Source: CAZELM01 sp964512995 | Lineage (GTDB): Bacteria; CSSED10-310 | DNA length: 59,001 nucleotides | Direction: 5' to 3' | NCBI GenBank assembly: GCA_964512995.1 | Contig: CAZELM010000031.1 | Location: forward strand, 1-59,001 | Part shown: piece after piece, positions 26,713 to 36,636 of the stretch | Numbering within the stretch: position 1 is the stretch's first letter | How the letters are laid out: each line of letters starts with the position of its first letter | Translations under genes and position numbers: made by a program | The notes under the pieces: model-generated | Database searches by the model: none | Seen by the model: only the letters and a program-made list of their open reading frames with translations | What the model was told of the DNA's origin: nothing

Positions 26713-28710
26713 TTATTCAACCAGGCGAAGTTTTAAAAGATTTTCTCGTGGTTTTACTTTTTCAACGATAACTCGAATCATTTGTTCAGGATGAAGTTGT
26801 TTACCAAATGTTATCGGAATATCCGCATCCATGCAATATTCATGCAGCCAAATCTGATAGCGGTGTGGGAAGCGGTCCAAAACCATCGCATCCATAGTCT
26901 GACCTTGCCGTGTCATCATGTATTTTAAAATCCAATATCGATTACGCTGAGAGATAATGTGTGATGATCGGGCAAAATTGGCATCAATTTCAACGAGAAT
27001 ATCTTCGAGTTCCTCGCGGGTATAGGCTTCTTCCAATTTGAAAACGGATTTTATCTGTCGTTGTGCAATCAGATCAAAATACCTTCGGAGTGGTGATGTG
27101 AGTGTTGTGTAATGGGTCAATCCAAGGCTGAAATGCGGCTTCGGCTCAGATGATTTCAATGCGCGCGTCATCATCCTGCGTTGGCAGTACGCAATATAAG
27201 GATCAAAATGATCGGAACATATGGGAACCGGATCTTCGGGAGCTTCCTGCCAGCGGAATGGAAATGGGATATGTTCCATGTCTGCTGTTTCGGCCGCGAG
27301 CCGGTTAGCCAGAATCATAAATTCGGACACAATGACCTGAGATGTCGTCTCCCGGTCTCGACGTTTGATGATAATCTGGTTCTGTTCATTCACGCGAAGC
27401 TCCAGTTCGGGTCTCGGCATAATGATTGCGCCTGAAATGACCCGTAATTGCCTTAACTTTAATGCTGCTCCATATAAATACTGAAAAACAGGCTCAGATA
27501 TCCGCTCATCCACATCATCATATGTCATTCTCTGATGGACATGGATCACTGATGGGGTGATCCTGTAAGACAGCATTTCGTTTTCAGCATTAAAGTCGAC
27601 CAGTGTTGAAATGGCAAACCGATCTTCACCAACTCTCAAACTTGCAAGCTGTTCGGCCAATTCTTCCGGAAACATATGATATGTTTTTTCTGGCAGATAG
27701 AGTGTCTGTGCGCGTTCTCTTGCTTCCAGATCCAGGGAGCTGCCATGGGGTACAAAAACGGCTACATCTGTGATATGAATCCCGATACGCACCGTTCCAT
27801 CCTCCTGGAACTCCACAGACAATGCATCATCCATATCTCGAGTCAATGCGCCATCGATCGTAAAGGTTTGAATATGACGTAAATCCTTCCGGCTTGTGCT
27901 CAGAGTGATGCATGATGCATGTTTCAAGTCGGCCAATGTATTTGGTGAAAAAGATGTCGGGAAACCATTCCGGATAAATTCCAGATTTTCATCAATATGG
28001 AAGATTTTCAGTTTCACGAGGAGTTCAAAAGCATCATCAGTGGAAAAGTTGGTGATACGTTTTAAAATATCCCGTATTTTGACCTTGTCTGGCTGATCTG
28101 GAAGATCTGCAGCCATCAGTTTTAGTCCATCCAGGAATGCATGGAGTCCCGGTGGCTCGGATGGTGTTTGACCTGCCAATGTCAATTCCACCCACTCGAC
28201 TAATCTGTTTTTTTCCCGTTCACGAGCTTCTGCCACATCCAGCCGGTGCAGTGCTGATTCCACCGCTTCCTGGCCGAGGATGATAACGCATTCGTTTTCA
28301 TAGTCAAAATGAATCCGTTCCATGGAAATTGCTCGAACAAGCCCTGCTTCCTGATTGGCGGAGATCGGTAACGGGAACACCAACTCGGCGAAGTCCTTCA
28401 GTGGTAATCTGGTTCCCGGTGCGTCCAGTAGTGTCCATAGCTCTCCGAGGTTGATCGAATCCGCAACCTCCTGGCGTAATTTACCGATCTCCCGGAGTTT
28501 ATGGATGATATCTCCGCGGGGCGTATCGTTCGGAATACCTTTTGGAGTATGGTGCAGAACTCTGGACATCGGAAGATTCATCGTTCGACTGGTATCTGTA
28601 ATGATGTTCAATTTGGACATTTTAACAGACAAGCACATTCCGATGAGAATTCGCTTCTGCTCAAAAAATTCGACAATATCCCCGGGTTGCATATTCGCAT
28701 TTTCTCTCAC
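26713..28710 (-). CDS. RNB-domain exoribonuclease (RNase II/R family)
   Basis: 665 residues. I use the GTG at 28710, which has AAGGAG nine bases upstream; a TTG at 28734 (inside the upstream gene) and an ATG at 28692 are in frame. The RNB domain begins around residue 285. Its active site is seen as IDGALTRDMDDALSVE (the D-x5-D-x-D-D cluster that binds Mg), with ITDVAVFVPHGS and YLPEKTYHMFPEELAE after it. The N-terminus (MQPGDIVEFFEQKRILIGMCL) is a small beta-barrel like the ones in the plastid/cyanobacterial branch of the family, and the C-terminal ~80 residues resemble a short S1-like barrel. It degrades RNA 3' to 5'. It is immediately downstream of a GT2 gene, with no space between. Confidence 0.93.
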   Translation of the reverse strand: MRENANMQPGDIVEFFEQKRILIGMCLSVKMSKLNIITDTSRTMNLPMSRVLHHTPKGIPNDTPRGDIIHKLREIGKLRQEVADSINLGELWTLLDAPGTRLPLKDFAELVFPLPISANQEAGLVRAISMERIHFDYENECVIILGQEAVESALHRLDVAEAREREKNRLVEWVELTLAGQTPSEPPGLHAFLDGLKLMAADLPDQPDKVKIRDILKRITNFSTDDAFELLVKLKIFHIDENLEFIRNGFPTSFSPNTLADLKHASCITLSTSRKDLRHIQTFTIDGALTRDMDDALSVEFQEDGTVRIGIHITDVAVFVPHGSSLDLEARERAQTLYLPEKTYHMFPEELAEQLASLRVGEDRFAISTLVDFNAENEMLSYRITPSVIHVHQRMTYDDVDERISEPVFQYLYGAALKLRQLRVISGAIIMPRPELELRVNEQNQIIIKRRDRETTSQVIVSEFMILANRLAAETADMEHIPFPFRWQEAPEDPVPICSDHFDPYIAYCQRRMMTRALKSSEPKPHFSLGLTHYTTLTSPLRRYFDLIAQRQIKSVFKLEEAYTREELEDILVEIDANFARSSHIISQRNRYWILKYMMTRQGQTMDAMVLDRFPHRYQIWLHEYCMDADIPITFGKQLHPEQMIRVIVEKVKPRENLLKLRLVE

Positions 28711-28730
28711 CGTGATTCGCTCCTTAATCC

Positions 28731-29498
28731 TCAACTCTCCGAATGATCCTTCATTTTTAACCGAAGTTCATAAGTCTTGGCGTATTTCAAGAATATATAA
28801 TAGGCATGCATCCCGGCAATGATCCAACCCGGTATGCCATCCAGAAATCCTTTTTTAATGATCAGTTTCCGAAAAAATTCCCATACTGGACGAATAATCA
28901 TACGCAATAAAGTGATCGGTCTGTTTTCCTGCACCCACTTTTGAGCGATCAAACGCGTGTAGTTATCGATCCTCTGGGCATGCTGACTGATATCCCGATA
29001 GGAATAATGAAGCAGATCCCCGTTTAAATATTCCGCTTTCCCATTCAATTCCACAGATTCATGAACGATGACATCTTTGAACCGGCCTTTACGTGAATCA
29101 AACAAGCGCAGACACCAATCAGGATACCATCCGCTTCCGCGTATCCAACGATTCAGATACCACGTACGACGTGAGCAGTAATAACCGGCCGGCAACTCCT
29201 CCCGGTCCATCGCACTCTGGATCGATTTCTGCAGTAACTCGGAAACACGTTCATCTGCATCAATGCAGAGCACCCAAGGGAATCGAGCTTGGGAGATACC
29301 AAAATTTTTGGCAGAAGCATAGCCTTCCCAGGGTTTGATAAAAACACGATCGGTATATCTCTGTGCAATCTCTACGGTCCGATCTGTGCTATTCGAATCA
29401 ACTACAATTACTTCTTCCACAAAAGAAAGTGATCGAAGACACGACTCGATGTTCAATTCTTCATTATATGTAATTACTATGGCACTTACATTCATCAT
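28731..29498 (-). CDS. Family 2 glycosyltransferase (WaaE/KdtX-like)
   Basis: 255 residues. GT-A fold start SAIVITYNEELNIESCL, then EEVIVVDSNSTDRTVEIA and the metal/nucleotide-sugar motif CIDADERV (D-x-D). The acceptor-side segment YYCSRRTWYLNRWIRGSGWYPDW and the amphipathic C-terminal helix match the lipopolysaccharide-core beta-1,4-glucosyltransferase-like group (WaaE). It probably adds a hexose to a surface glycan at the inner face of the membrane. The ribosome binding site for the RNB ribonuclease lies at its 3' end, so the two genes are very likely co-transcribed. Divergent from the glycan genes that start at 29721. Confidence 0.92.
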   Translation of the reverse strand: MMNVSAIVITYNEELNIESCLRSLSFVEEVIVVDSNSTDRTVEIAQRYTDRVFIKPWEGYASAKNFGISQARFPWVLCIDADERVSELLQKSIQSAMDREELPAGYYCSRRTWYLNRWIRGSGWYPDWCLRLFDSRKGRFKDVIVHESVELNGKAEYLNGDLLHYSYRDISQHAQRIDNYTRLIAQKWVQENRPITLLRMIIRPVWEFFRKLIIKKGFLDGIPGWIIAGMHAYYIFLKYAKTYELRLKMKDHSES

Positions 29499-29720
29499 CC
29501 TGGCAATATTACCTGGAGACTTTGATTTTATCCACTCATTCGATCATATATTTTCGGAAAACAGGATTGTTTTAGCAATCATCTTGTACGGTTTCCCTTC
29601 CATTATCACGTTCAAAAGGCAAAACTTTTATCGAATTGACACCCATCATTCGCTGGGGTATGCTGATTCCGACATGATATTGTCGAAATGCATTTGTAAT
29701 ACAACCTCTATTGAGCAGAA

Positions 29721-30563
29721 ATGAGCGATAATCGCATGCTTCCCTTCTCTATTCATTCAGACAAGCCTTCAGAGAAAACGTTCTTTCGTTTCATATCTCA
29801 CGTTTTTTTCGGGTGGCACGCTGCATACCAAGATATTACATCGGGCTTGTTGAATCCCATTCAGCAGGCAGAGAAAGCCTCTCGGTTGGGGCTCCCTGTG
29901 ATTATCTCACTGATTTTCTTCTGGTTTATCTACGTTCCTATCCACGAATTGCTTCATGTTGCGGGTTGTGTGTTTTCTGGTGGTACGGTTTCTGAACTGA
30001 TCATGGGCAAGGAATACGGTGCCGATTTTCTCCAGAAAATATTTCCATTCATTGTTCCTCAATCAAGTGCTTATGCTGGACGTGTCACAGGATTTGATCC
30101 CAATGGAGATCTTGGTTATTTTTTAACCGTATTCTGTCCGTTCACTCTGACGATACTTCCCGGAGTCTGGCTTTTTCTCCAAGCCGCGAGGCATAAAACG
30201 ATGTGGCTGATGGGTCCCGGTATCATTCTGGGATTTACTCCATTTTTAAATCTAACTGGCGATTATTTTGAGATGGGAACCATTTTCAGCACCCGGATTA
30301 TCAATTTCATGGCAGATGGTCGGCCTGCAAGTCTGTATCCCAAATACTGGGACTTACGATCTGACGATATATTCAGACTGATTGGGGAGTTGGGAACGGA
30401 TCCCACCGCGTATGGATTTCAAACACCCGGGGGTTTCATCTCTGTCATCTCTGTCATTCTGATGGGAGCGGTCCTGTCCGTTTTGTTTGCTGGATGGACG
30501 TACGGAGTTGGTCGAAAAATAGCTGATCTACTCCAGCAGACGAGAAATGAGGAGATGCATTGA
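29721..30563 (+). CDS. Integral membrane protein with an HExxH motif
   Basis: 280 residues with about six hydrophobic segments. HELLH at residues 75-79 sits at the end of a transmembrane segment (LPVIISLIFFWFIYVPIHELLHVAG), the arrangement of site-2-type and related membrane metallopeptidases; a possible third ligand is the acid in NLTGDYFEMG near residue 180. I cannot tell whether the site is active or whether the protein is one of the membrane proteins that keep the motif for another use. The stop overlaps the start of the epimerase gene (TGATG with a GAGGAG upstream), so it belongs to the glycan operon. Confidence 0.7.
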   Translation: MSDNRMLPFSIHSDKPSEKTFFRFISHVFFGWHAAYQDITSGLLNPIQQAEKASRLGLPVIISLIFFWFIYVPIHELLHVAGCVFSGGTVSELIMGKEYGADFLQKIFPFIVPQSSAYAGRVTGFDPNGDLGYFLTVFCPFTLTILPGVWLFLQAARHKTMWLMGPGIILGFTPFLNLTGDYFEMGTIFSTRIINFMADGRPASLYPKYWDLRSDDIFRLIGELGTDPTAYGFQTPGGFISVISVILMGAVLSVLFAGWTYGVGRKIADLLQQTRNEEMH

Positions 30564-31681
30564 TGAAAATTGCCATTGTTATTGGTAACCGACCCCACTT
30601 TGTAAAAGCCGCACCACTGATTATGGTATTGAATAAATATCCAGATATCGAGACAATCATTATTCATTCCGGGCAACATTACGATTCCCAACTGTCTGAT
30701 GCTTTTTTGAAAGATTTCAATTTCCCTCCGGTCAATGAAAATTTATCCGTCGGATCGCGACCGATCGGTGAACAAACAGGCATGATCTTATCCCGGCTGG
30801 ATCCGATCTATCGCAAATACCAACCGGATTGCGTCATCTCCATGGGCGATACCAATACCACTCTGGCCGCATCATTGGCTGCCTATCAGCAGCACATTCC
30901 CAATGCACACATCGAAGCCGGGATGCGGGAAAATATCTGGAGACCTGAAGAGATCAACAAAAAAGTGGCTGACCACTGCGCTGATTATCTATTCGCTCCG
31001 ATTCCCCGCGCAGCAGACAATCTCATGAAGGAAGGAATAAACGCTGAACGGATTTTTCTGACAGGGGATATCACATATGACACATTTATTATCAACCGGG
31101 AATCTGCCATTCACCATTTCCAGGAGTTAAAACAACAATGGGAGATTACGATTCCCGATGTTTATGATCTGCTCACACTGCATCGAGCAGAAACAGTGGA
31201 TGACCGGAGTATTCTCGAACAGATACTGGTCGCACTTTCAGAATGGCCTCGCCCCATTCTCTTTTCTGTTCATCCCAGGACCGAGCGACGTTTCGCAGAA
31301 TTTAATCTTCAAACATTCTGGGAACACAATGCCCATGTTTATAAGCTTCCGCCCTTGCCTTATTTGGACTTTCTCTCACTGATTCAGAATGCGCATACGA
31401 TCGCAACTGATTCATCCGGTGTACTGAAAGAAGCTTTTTATGCCAGAAAGCCATGTATTGTAGTGGATGATAGTACTGAATATCAAGAGATCTTCCAGAC
31501 AGGAGCGGCTGTCATGGGGGGTCGAACGGCTGCTTCACTGCATGATCGGATCCAATATCTGGACCGTACGCCTTATCCGGAATCTGTTCCACAATTATTC
31601 GGTGATGGCCGGGCGGCAGTGAAAATGGTGGAGATCATCCGCTCCATTCCACCGTTTTTTCAAAAACGCCTGTTCACATGA
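30563..31681 (+). CDS. wecB: UDP-N-acetylglucosamine 2-epimerase (non-hydrolysing)
   Basis: 372 residues, normal for the family; start ATG at 30563 with GAGGAG eight bases upstream. Motifs: VIGNRPHFVKAAPL at the N-terminus, IIHSGQHYD, MGDTNTTLAA, HIEAGMR, PEEINKK (the family has PEE-x-NR), LTLHRAETVDD and ATDSSGVLKEAF. It converts UDP-GlcNAc to UDP-ManNAc, or a related sugar nucleotide, for surface glycans. The start overlaps the stop of the HExxH protein and its stop overlaps the start of the next gene by four bases, so the three are translationally coupled. Confidence 0.93.
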   Translation: MKIAIVIGNRPHFVKAAPLIMVLNKYPDIETIIIHSGQHYDSQLSDAFLKDFNFPPVNENLSVGSRPIGEQTGMILSRLDPIYRKYQPDCVISMGDTNTTLAASLAAYQQHIPNAHIEAGMRENIWRPEEINKKVADHCADYLFAPIPRAADNLMKEGINAERIFLTGDITYDTFIINRESAIHHFQELKQQWEITIPDVYDLLTLHRAETVDDRSILEQILVALSEWPRPILFSVHPRTERRFAEFNLQTFWEHNAHVYKLPPLPYLDFLSLIQNAHTIATDSSGVLKEAFYARKPCIVVDDSTEYQEIFQTGAAVMGGRTAASLHDRIQYLDRTPYPESVPQLFGDGRAAVKMVEIIRSIPPFFQKRLFT

Positions 31682-33516
31682 TTGCATCTGGATTGTATCT
31701 CACTCCCAATACTCATGAAAAAAATGAGCCCATACAACTTTATGTCATTTTACCAACGCTTATTCTGATAACATCCATTTTTCTTTTTCTGTCAGCTCCT
31801 CGGATAGAACAATCCGATTATACCCTGTATGCTTTGGCCAAAAGCATGGTTCGGGACGGTGATTTTATCATCGATCATGATCCATTGGATCGGTCCCCAG
31901 GCCTTCTCCAGCTTTCAGATTATTCGCCACGAATGCTGGAACGACCGATTCCTTCTGTCGGTTATCCGCTCACATATCTTCCTTTTCTGAAATGGATTCC
32001 AACTCTGAAAGCAATCCGCTTGATATCTGGAAATCTGAGCGTATTCACGCAAACGGCTGGACGGGACGATGCGATGGGAATTCTGGCGGGGACTCTTTTT
32101 TTCAGCATCGGATCCATGATCGTGCTGTATGGATTCTTACTGAGTCGATTTACATATCTGATCGGTATCTGGACGATTTTATTTTTTCTTCTGGGAACAC
32201 CATTTTTCTACTATTCATGTTTCAATCCATCCAGTCCTCATGCACTTATCAGCTTTACTTTCATCTCAGCATTTTTCTGTATGGATAAGTCGCGGGAAAA
32301 TAATTCATTTTCAGATTTCTTGATCATTCTTTCCGGATTTTTCTGTGGATGGTTGTTCGTGATTGAAAATAGTATGGGACTTGTGATCGTCATATTACTG
32401 ATCTCGGGAGTAGCCAAACGATGTTATCGAGTCCTGAATCCATTTCTCAGCATGATACTTCGCCTGTTACTGTTTTCAATCGGAATTGTACCCTGGATCC
32501 TTTATCAACTTCATTATAACAAGATTCAATATGGTTCAAATTTTAATTGGGGATTTATCGGCAGAAGTGGTATCAGCTTCGATCCTGGATACTCACTCAA
32601 TATTCTGCAAAGCATATGGAGCTTGATAATCTGGTCACCACTGGTGTTATTGGGAATCTGGGGTTTGGTACTTCTGATTATCCGAGAACGCTGGCTGCCT
32701 GGAACGTGTCTGGTGATGATGTTCTTCAGTCTGATCCCTCCATTATTTTTCCCAATTATCCGGGAACAGCTATTCAAACCTTATCACTTCTATCCTGTTT
32801 GGATAGTCTGTACCATGCTGGGGATCAGTGAACTGCTCCAGAGGAGCCGTCGATTTATTCCTCTCATTATTGCATTATGTGTTATCGTTTCCGCATCTAC
32901 GACGATCGTTGCTGGTGTTATCATGAACGCACCAAACTCCAACAAAAACAATATGAATCCGATAAACAACAATCACGTAACGCATATCTGGCCGATGTTC
33001 CAGACGCTCCTCATGGATTCACCGGACAGCATGATTGACGTAATAACAAGTGGACTGATGGATGGAAAAATTCCTTCTGTGGGACTGAATCTTCTCAGTC
33101 ATTGGTCAATTTCTTCGACCATCTTCATTACCGGATTATCGGCGAATTTCAGTTTAGTCGATCCCCAGAATATTGATGGGACTGCTCGCGTCTGGTCTCG
33201 TGACAAAAATCGCGGTCAGATGCGGATTGTCATCTGGCCCTATGTCGATAAGGATCAAAACTACAGACAAAGCGGGATCATGGCTTCTTTTGATCTACCA
33301 ATCGAACTTTTAAAGGGATTTCATAATATCCATTGGGTGTTCGATCATCAGGGAATGTTGATTTTGGATATTCCGGGATACCAAGGGAAAGTTTATATTT
33401 CACCCAAGGAATGGCGGCCGTTACGAGAAACGATTATCAATCTGGCGCATATTCATGTTGAAATCGTCTCTAATGGTATTGTACGCGTGTTATCCTATGA
33501 TTTGGAGCGAATCTGA
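31678..33516 (+). CDS. GT-C-like polytopic membrane protein
   Basis: 612 residues with about ten membrane segments. The first external loop reads EQSDYTLYALAKSMVRDGDF, with the Asp near the start that GT-C glycosyltransferases use, and continues with a SVGYPLTYLPFLKW segment. The C-terminal ~180 residues are soluble and beta-rich (HIWPMFQTLLMDSPDSMID onwards). It probably transfers a sugar from a lipid-linked donor. It starts within the last four bases of wecB and has no ribosome binding site of its own, so it depends on coupling. Confidence 0.75.
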   Translation: MIASGLYLTPNTHEKNEPIQLYVILPTLILITSIFLFLSAPRIEQSDYTLYALAKSMVRDGDFIIDHDPLDRSPGLLQLSDYSPRMLERPIPSVGYPLTYLPFLKWIPTLKAIRLISGNLSVFTQTAGRDDAMGILAGTLFFSIGSMIVLYGFLLSRFTYLIGIWTILFFLLGTPFFYYSCFNPSSPHALISFTFISAFFCMDKSRENNSFSDFLIILSGFFCGWLFVIENSMGLVIVILLISGVAKRCYRVLNPFLSMILRLLLFSIGIVPWILYQLHYNKIQYGSNFNWGFIGRSGISFDPGYSLNILQSIWSLIIWSPLVLLGIWGLVLLIIRERWLPGTCLVMMFFSLIPPLFFPIIREQLFKPYHFYPVWIVCTMLGISELLQRSRRFIPLIIALCVIVSASTTIVAGVIMNAPNSNKNNMNPINNNHVTHIWPMFQTLLMDSPDSMIDVITSGLMDGKIPSVGLNLLSHWSISSTIFITGLSANFSLVDPQNIDGTARVWSRDKNRGQMRIVIWPYVDKDQNYRQSGIMASFDLPIELLKGFHNIHWVFDHQGMLILDIPGYQGKVYISPKEWRPLRETIINLAHIHVEIVSNGIVRVLSYDLERI

Positions 33517-33663
33517 TAGGTGTCATTGATCCATCCTGAAATATCCCGAGACAGCAGCTCCCGATGTCTTGCTGAAATGAACGTATTGTGATAGAGATAC
33601 GTCCTTTATATGCCCGGTCGGATGACCGCATTACCAAAAATTTTAAGAAGCAGGAGTTGATTC

Positions 33664-34791
33664 ATGGAAACTGAGTTTAATATATTAGTTATAAATCCAG
33701 GCTCAACGAGTGATGAAATCAGCTTTTTTCACGGCGAACAGAAGATATTCCACAAAGTCGTGCGATATACGCCGAAAGATCTCGAAAAATATGAAAAGGA
33801 ACCGGTCACTGTTCAATTTGAATTCAGATCGAGTTTAGTTCTTCGAACATTGGAAGAGGCTCAAATCGATATGAACACGATTCATGCTGTGATAGGTCGG
33901 GGAGGTTTGCTCCGCCCCATCCCCAGCGGAACGTATCAGGTAAACGAAAAAATCCTGAAGGAGTTGCAGGCCGGAACCTATGGTGATCACCCTTCCAATC
34001 TCGGGGGCATCATTGCTCATTCCATCGCATCCCAGCTCAATATTCCAGCGTTCATTGCCGATCCGGTAGTTGTGGATGAGATGGATGATATAGCCCGATT
34101 TTCTGGAATGCCGGAAAACCCTCGTGTATCGATTCTTCATGCCTTGAATCAGAAGCGGGTTGCCAGATTGGCAGCGGCGAAATTGCAGAAAAAGTATGAG
34201 GAGTGCAATCTGATAGTGCTGCACGGCGGCGGTGGGATCAGCATCGGGGCACATCGACTGGGTAGAATCGTCGATGTCAATAATGCTCTGGATGGTGAAG
34301 GTCCGTTTACTCCTCAGAGATCCGGAGGTGTTCCGGCGGGCGGACTCGTTCGAATGTGCTTCTCCGGCAAATACACACTTACCGATATGAAACTGAAAAT
34401 TAAAGGACATGGGGGATTAGTTGCGTATCTTGGCACATCCGATTTACGTATGCTGGAAAATTACCTGGATGGCAAGGAATTGACGGAAGAAGAAAAATCA
34501 ACTCTCAAGCCGGGCGTCACACGGGAATACATCTCCGCTTGTATCGAAGCGATGACATATCAAATTTCCAAAGAGATTTGTTCGATGATGGCTGTTTTTC
34601 GTGGGAAAGTAGACGCCATTGTTCTGACAGGTGGTATTGTTTATGATAAACGCATTGTCCAATGGATCAGAGATCGTATCGAATGGGCTGCTCCGATTCT
34701 GACATTTCCCGGTGGAGATGAAATGGGAGCTCTCCGGGATGCTGCCACGCGCGTCTTAACCGGCCAGGAAACTCCCAGATTCTACGGATAG
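33664..34791 (+). CDS. buk: Butyrate kinase
   Basis: 375 residues. Acetokinase-family enzyme: ILVINPGSTSDEISFF (phosphate loop), VIGRGGLLRPIPSGTY, HPSNLGGIIA, the adenosine-binding LHGGGGISIGAHRLG and VLTGGIVYDKR. It phosphorylates butyrate, or converts butyryl phosphate to butyrate plus ATP, and relatives act on branched-chain acids. It has AGGAG before the ATG and is the first of four genes (etfB 12 bases after it, then etfA and a membrane Fe-S oxidoreductase), which ties it to acyl-CoA oxidation. No phosphotransbutyrylase is in the window. Confidence 0.95.
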   Translation: METEFNILVINPGSTSDEISFFHGEQKIFHKVVRYTPKDLEKYEKEPVTVQFEFRSSLVLRTLEEAQIDMNTIHAVIGRGGLLRPIPSGTYQVNEKILKELQAGTYGDHPSNLGGIIAHSIASQLNIPAFIADPVVVDEMDDIARFSGMPENPRVSILHALNQKRVARLAAAKLQKKYEECNLIVLHGGGGISIGAHRLGRIVDVNNALDGEGPFTPQRSGGVPAGGLVRMCFSGKYTLTDMKLKIKGHGGLVAYLGTSDLRMLENYLDGKELTEEEKSTLKPGVTREYISACIEAMTYQISKEICSMMAVFRGKVDAIVLTGGIVYDKRIVQWIRDRIEWAAPILTFPGGDEMGALRDAATRVLTGQETPRFYG

Positions 34792-34802
34792 GAGGAATAT
34801 CG

Positions 34803-35576
34803 ATGAATATAGCGGTGATCTTCAGACAAGTTCCTGATACAGAAGCCCGAATCACTCCCAATCCTCAAAACAAAAAATCCATTTTGGAGGATGACATTAC
34901 GTTCATACTCAACCCGTATGACGAATATGCAGTGGAAGAAGCGATTCGAATCACTGAAGAGAAAGGCGGGGAAGCGATCGGAATCTGTATCGGTCCGGAG
35001 CGAGCGGAAACGACGATACGAACGACCCTGGCCATGGGTCTCCATCGTGCTATTCACATCACCGAACCGGATGTGATAGCAGCGGATATTATCAGTCAAG
35101 CCAAGCTGCTTGCACAAATCATCAGGCCGCTCGATGTATCGATGATCCTATGTGGAAGGGAATTCATAGATACACAGGAAGACGCTATGGCACCTGCGCT
35201 CGCGGAATATCTCGATTTCCCTCATGTCCTCAATGCATCGCATATCAGCATCATCGATCATCAGATTGCGATCCAACGTGAAATGGAAGGAAACACCATC
35301 ACGATCCAGACCCACCTTCCCGTCGTTATCTCTTGCCAAAAAGGGTTGAATGAACCCCGATACCCCACAGTTATGGCAATTCGAAAATCCAAATCCAAAG
35401 AAATCAAGATACTGTCATCGTCTGATATCGGATTTTCCTTGCCTGCACCCAGACAGAAAATCATCCAGTATATCCTCCCTCCCTCCAGAGAAGCCAGCCA
35501 GGTTGTGGCGGGTGAACCGAATGAGTTAGTTGATCGATGTATCCGATGGCTGTCTGAAAAAGCCAAGATCGTATAA
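34803..35576 (+). CDS. etfB: Electron transfer flavoprotein, beta subunit
   Basis: 257 residues; GGAGG before the ATG. ETF beta motif set: VIFRQVPDTEARI, ILNPYDEYAVEEAIRI and AIGICIGPERAETTIRTTLAMG, then the GREFIDTQEDAMAPALAE (family G-x-x-x-x-D-x-x-x-x-x-x-P) region, and PVVISCQKGLNEPRYP. Binds AMP and, with EtfA, FAD; takes electrons from acyl-CoA dehydrogenases. It lies between buk and etfA. Confidence 0.96.
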   Translation: MNIAVIFRQVPDTEARITPNPQNKKSILEDDITFILNPYDEYAVEEAIRITEEKGGEAIGICIGPERAETTIRTTLAMGLHRAIHITEPDVIAADIISQAKLLAQIIRPLDVSMILCGREFIDTQEDAMAPALAEYLDFPHVLNASHISIIDHQIAIQREMEGNTITIQTHLPVVISCQKGLNEPRYPTVMAIRKSKSKEIKILSSSDIGFSLPAPRQKIIQYILPPSREASQVVAGEPNELVDRCIRWLSEKAKIV

Positions 35577-35589
35577 AAGGAGATAAACC

Positions 35590-36558
35590 ATGCCAGGCAT
35601 ATTAATTTGGGCTGAAACACGTGATGGTGAGGTACGCAAAGTCAGCCGGGAAGCAGCAGGGCTTGGAAGAATCCTCGCAGAAAAGCGGGACCTTTCGATG
35701 GCAATGCTGGTGATCAATGATACCAATTGTGTTCCTGAACTATCGCAATTGGGATGCAATACAATTTATCTTATACAGGATGAAATTTTACGGGAGTATT
35801 CAAGTGAAGGATACGCCAGGGCGATGCATGCCACGTTCAATGCCATTAAGCCCGACACGATCATCATAGGCGCAACCGCCATGGGTCGGGATCTTGCTGC
35901 TCGCCTGTCAGCTCGCATCGATGCAATACCGGCACTGGATGTTGTTGCGGTTCATGACACTGGAACGACCTTCACGGTCATTCGACCCGTCTACTCCGGA
36001 AAACTCATGGCTGAAATGGAATTAATGGGAACTCCTCGAATTTTGACGATTCGCCCCAATGTATTTCCATTACCTGTCCCACTTGACAACAGGCCCCAAG
36101 TAATTTCTTTATCGATTGAAGACATGACCATTCGCACCGAAGTACGTGAAGCCATCAAGTCAGCACAGAGTATGATCGATGTAACCGAAGCGGAGATCAT
36201 CGTATCGGGTGGCCGGGGTACGGGCGGTCCAGATGGATTTGCGTTGATCGAAGATTTCGCTCGATCCATCGGTGGAGCGATGGGAGCATCCCGGGTTGCC
36301 GTGGATTCCGGTTGGGTGGACTATAAACATCAAGTCGGTCAGACCGGAAAAGTGGTCAGTCCCGTTCTGTATATCGCGTGTGGCATCTCCGGAACAATTC
36401 AGCATTTTGCTGGAATGGGTTCTTCAAAATATATTATCGCGATCAATAAAGATCCCGATGCTCCGATCATGAAAAAAGCGGATTTTGCAATCGTCGGTGA
36501 TCTGTTCAAAGTAGTCCCCATTTTAAAGGAAGAATTACGCACAATCTTGAAGAAGTAA
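35590..36558 (+). CDS. etfA: Electron transfer flavoprotein, alpha subunit
   Basis: 322 residues; AAGGAG before the ATG, 13 bases after etfB. The C-terminal FAD domain is complete: VSGGRGTGGPDGF, GAMGASRVAVDSGW, QVGQTGKVVSPVLYIACGISG, and NKDPDAPIMKKADFAIVGD near the end. N-terminal domain with IIIGATAMGRDLAARLSAR. There is no extra N-terminal ferredoxin domain, so this is not obviously of the bifurcating type with a fused Fe-S module. The partner oxidoreductase is encoded directly downstream. Confidence 0.97.
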   Translation: MPGILIWAETRDGEVRKVSREAAGLGRILAEKRDLSMAMLVINDTNCVPELSQLGCNTIYLIQDEILREYSSEGYARAMHATFNAIKPDTIIIGATAMGRDLAARLSARIDAIPALDVVAVHDTGTTFTVIRPVYSGKLMAEMELMGTPRILTIRPNVFPLPVPLDNRPQVISLSIEDMTIRTEVREAIKSAQSMIDVTEAEIIVSGGRGTGGPDGFALIEDFARSIGGAMGASRVAVDSGWVDYKHQVGQTGKVVSPVLYIACGISGTIQHFAGMGSSKYIIAINKDPDAPIMKKADFAIVGDLFKVVPILKEELRTILKK

Positions 36559-36636
36559 GGCATCATCCTATCTGAGCGGGATGAAATCCTGAATGGAGCT
36601 AACCGATATGTAATGTGATGCCACATGGAGGACAAA

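Noticed and set aside
29335..29724. 129-codon plus-strand frame between the GT2 gene and the HExxH gene.
   Set aside because: Its first half is antisense to the conserved N-terminus of the glycosyltransferase and it has no ribosome binding site.
33586..33612. Promoter-like TTGTGA ... TTTATAT before the butyrate kinase gene.
   Set aside because: The spacing is wrong for the best -10 match; no acceptable pair could be set.
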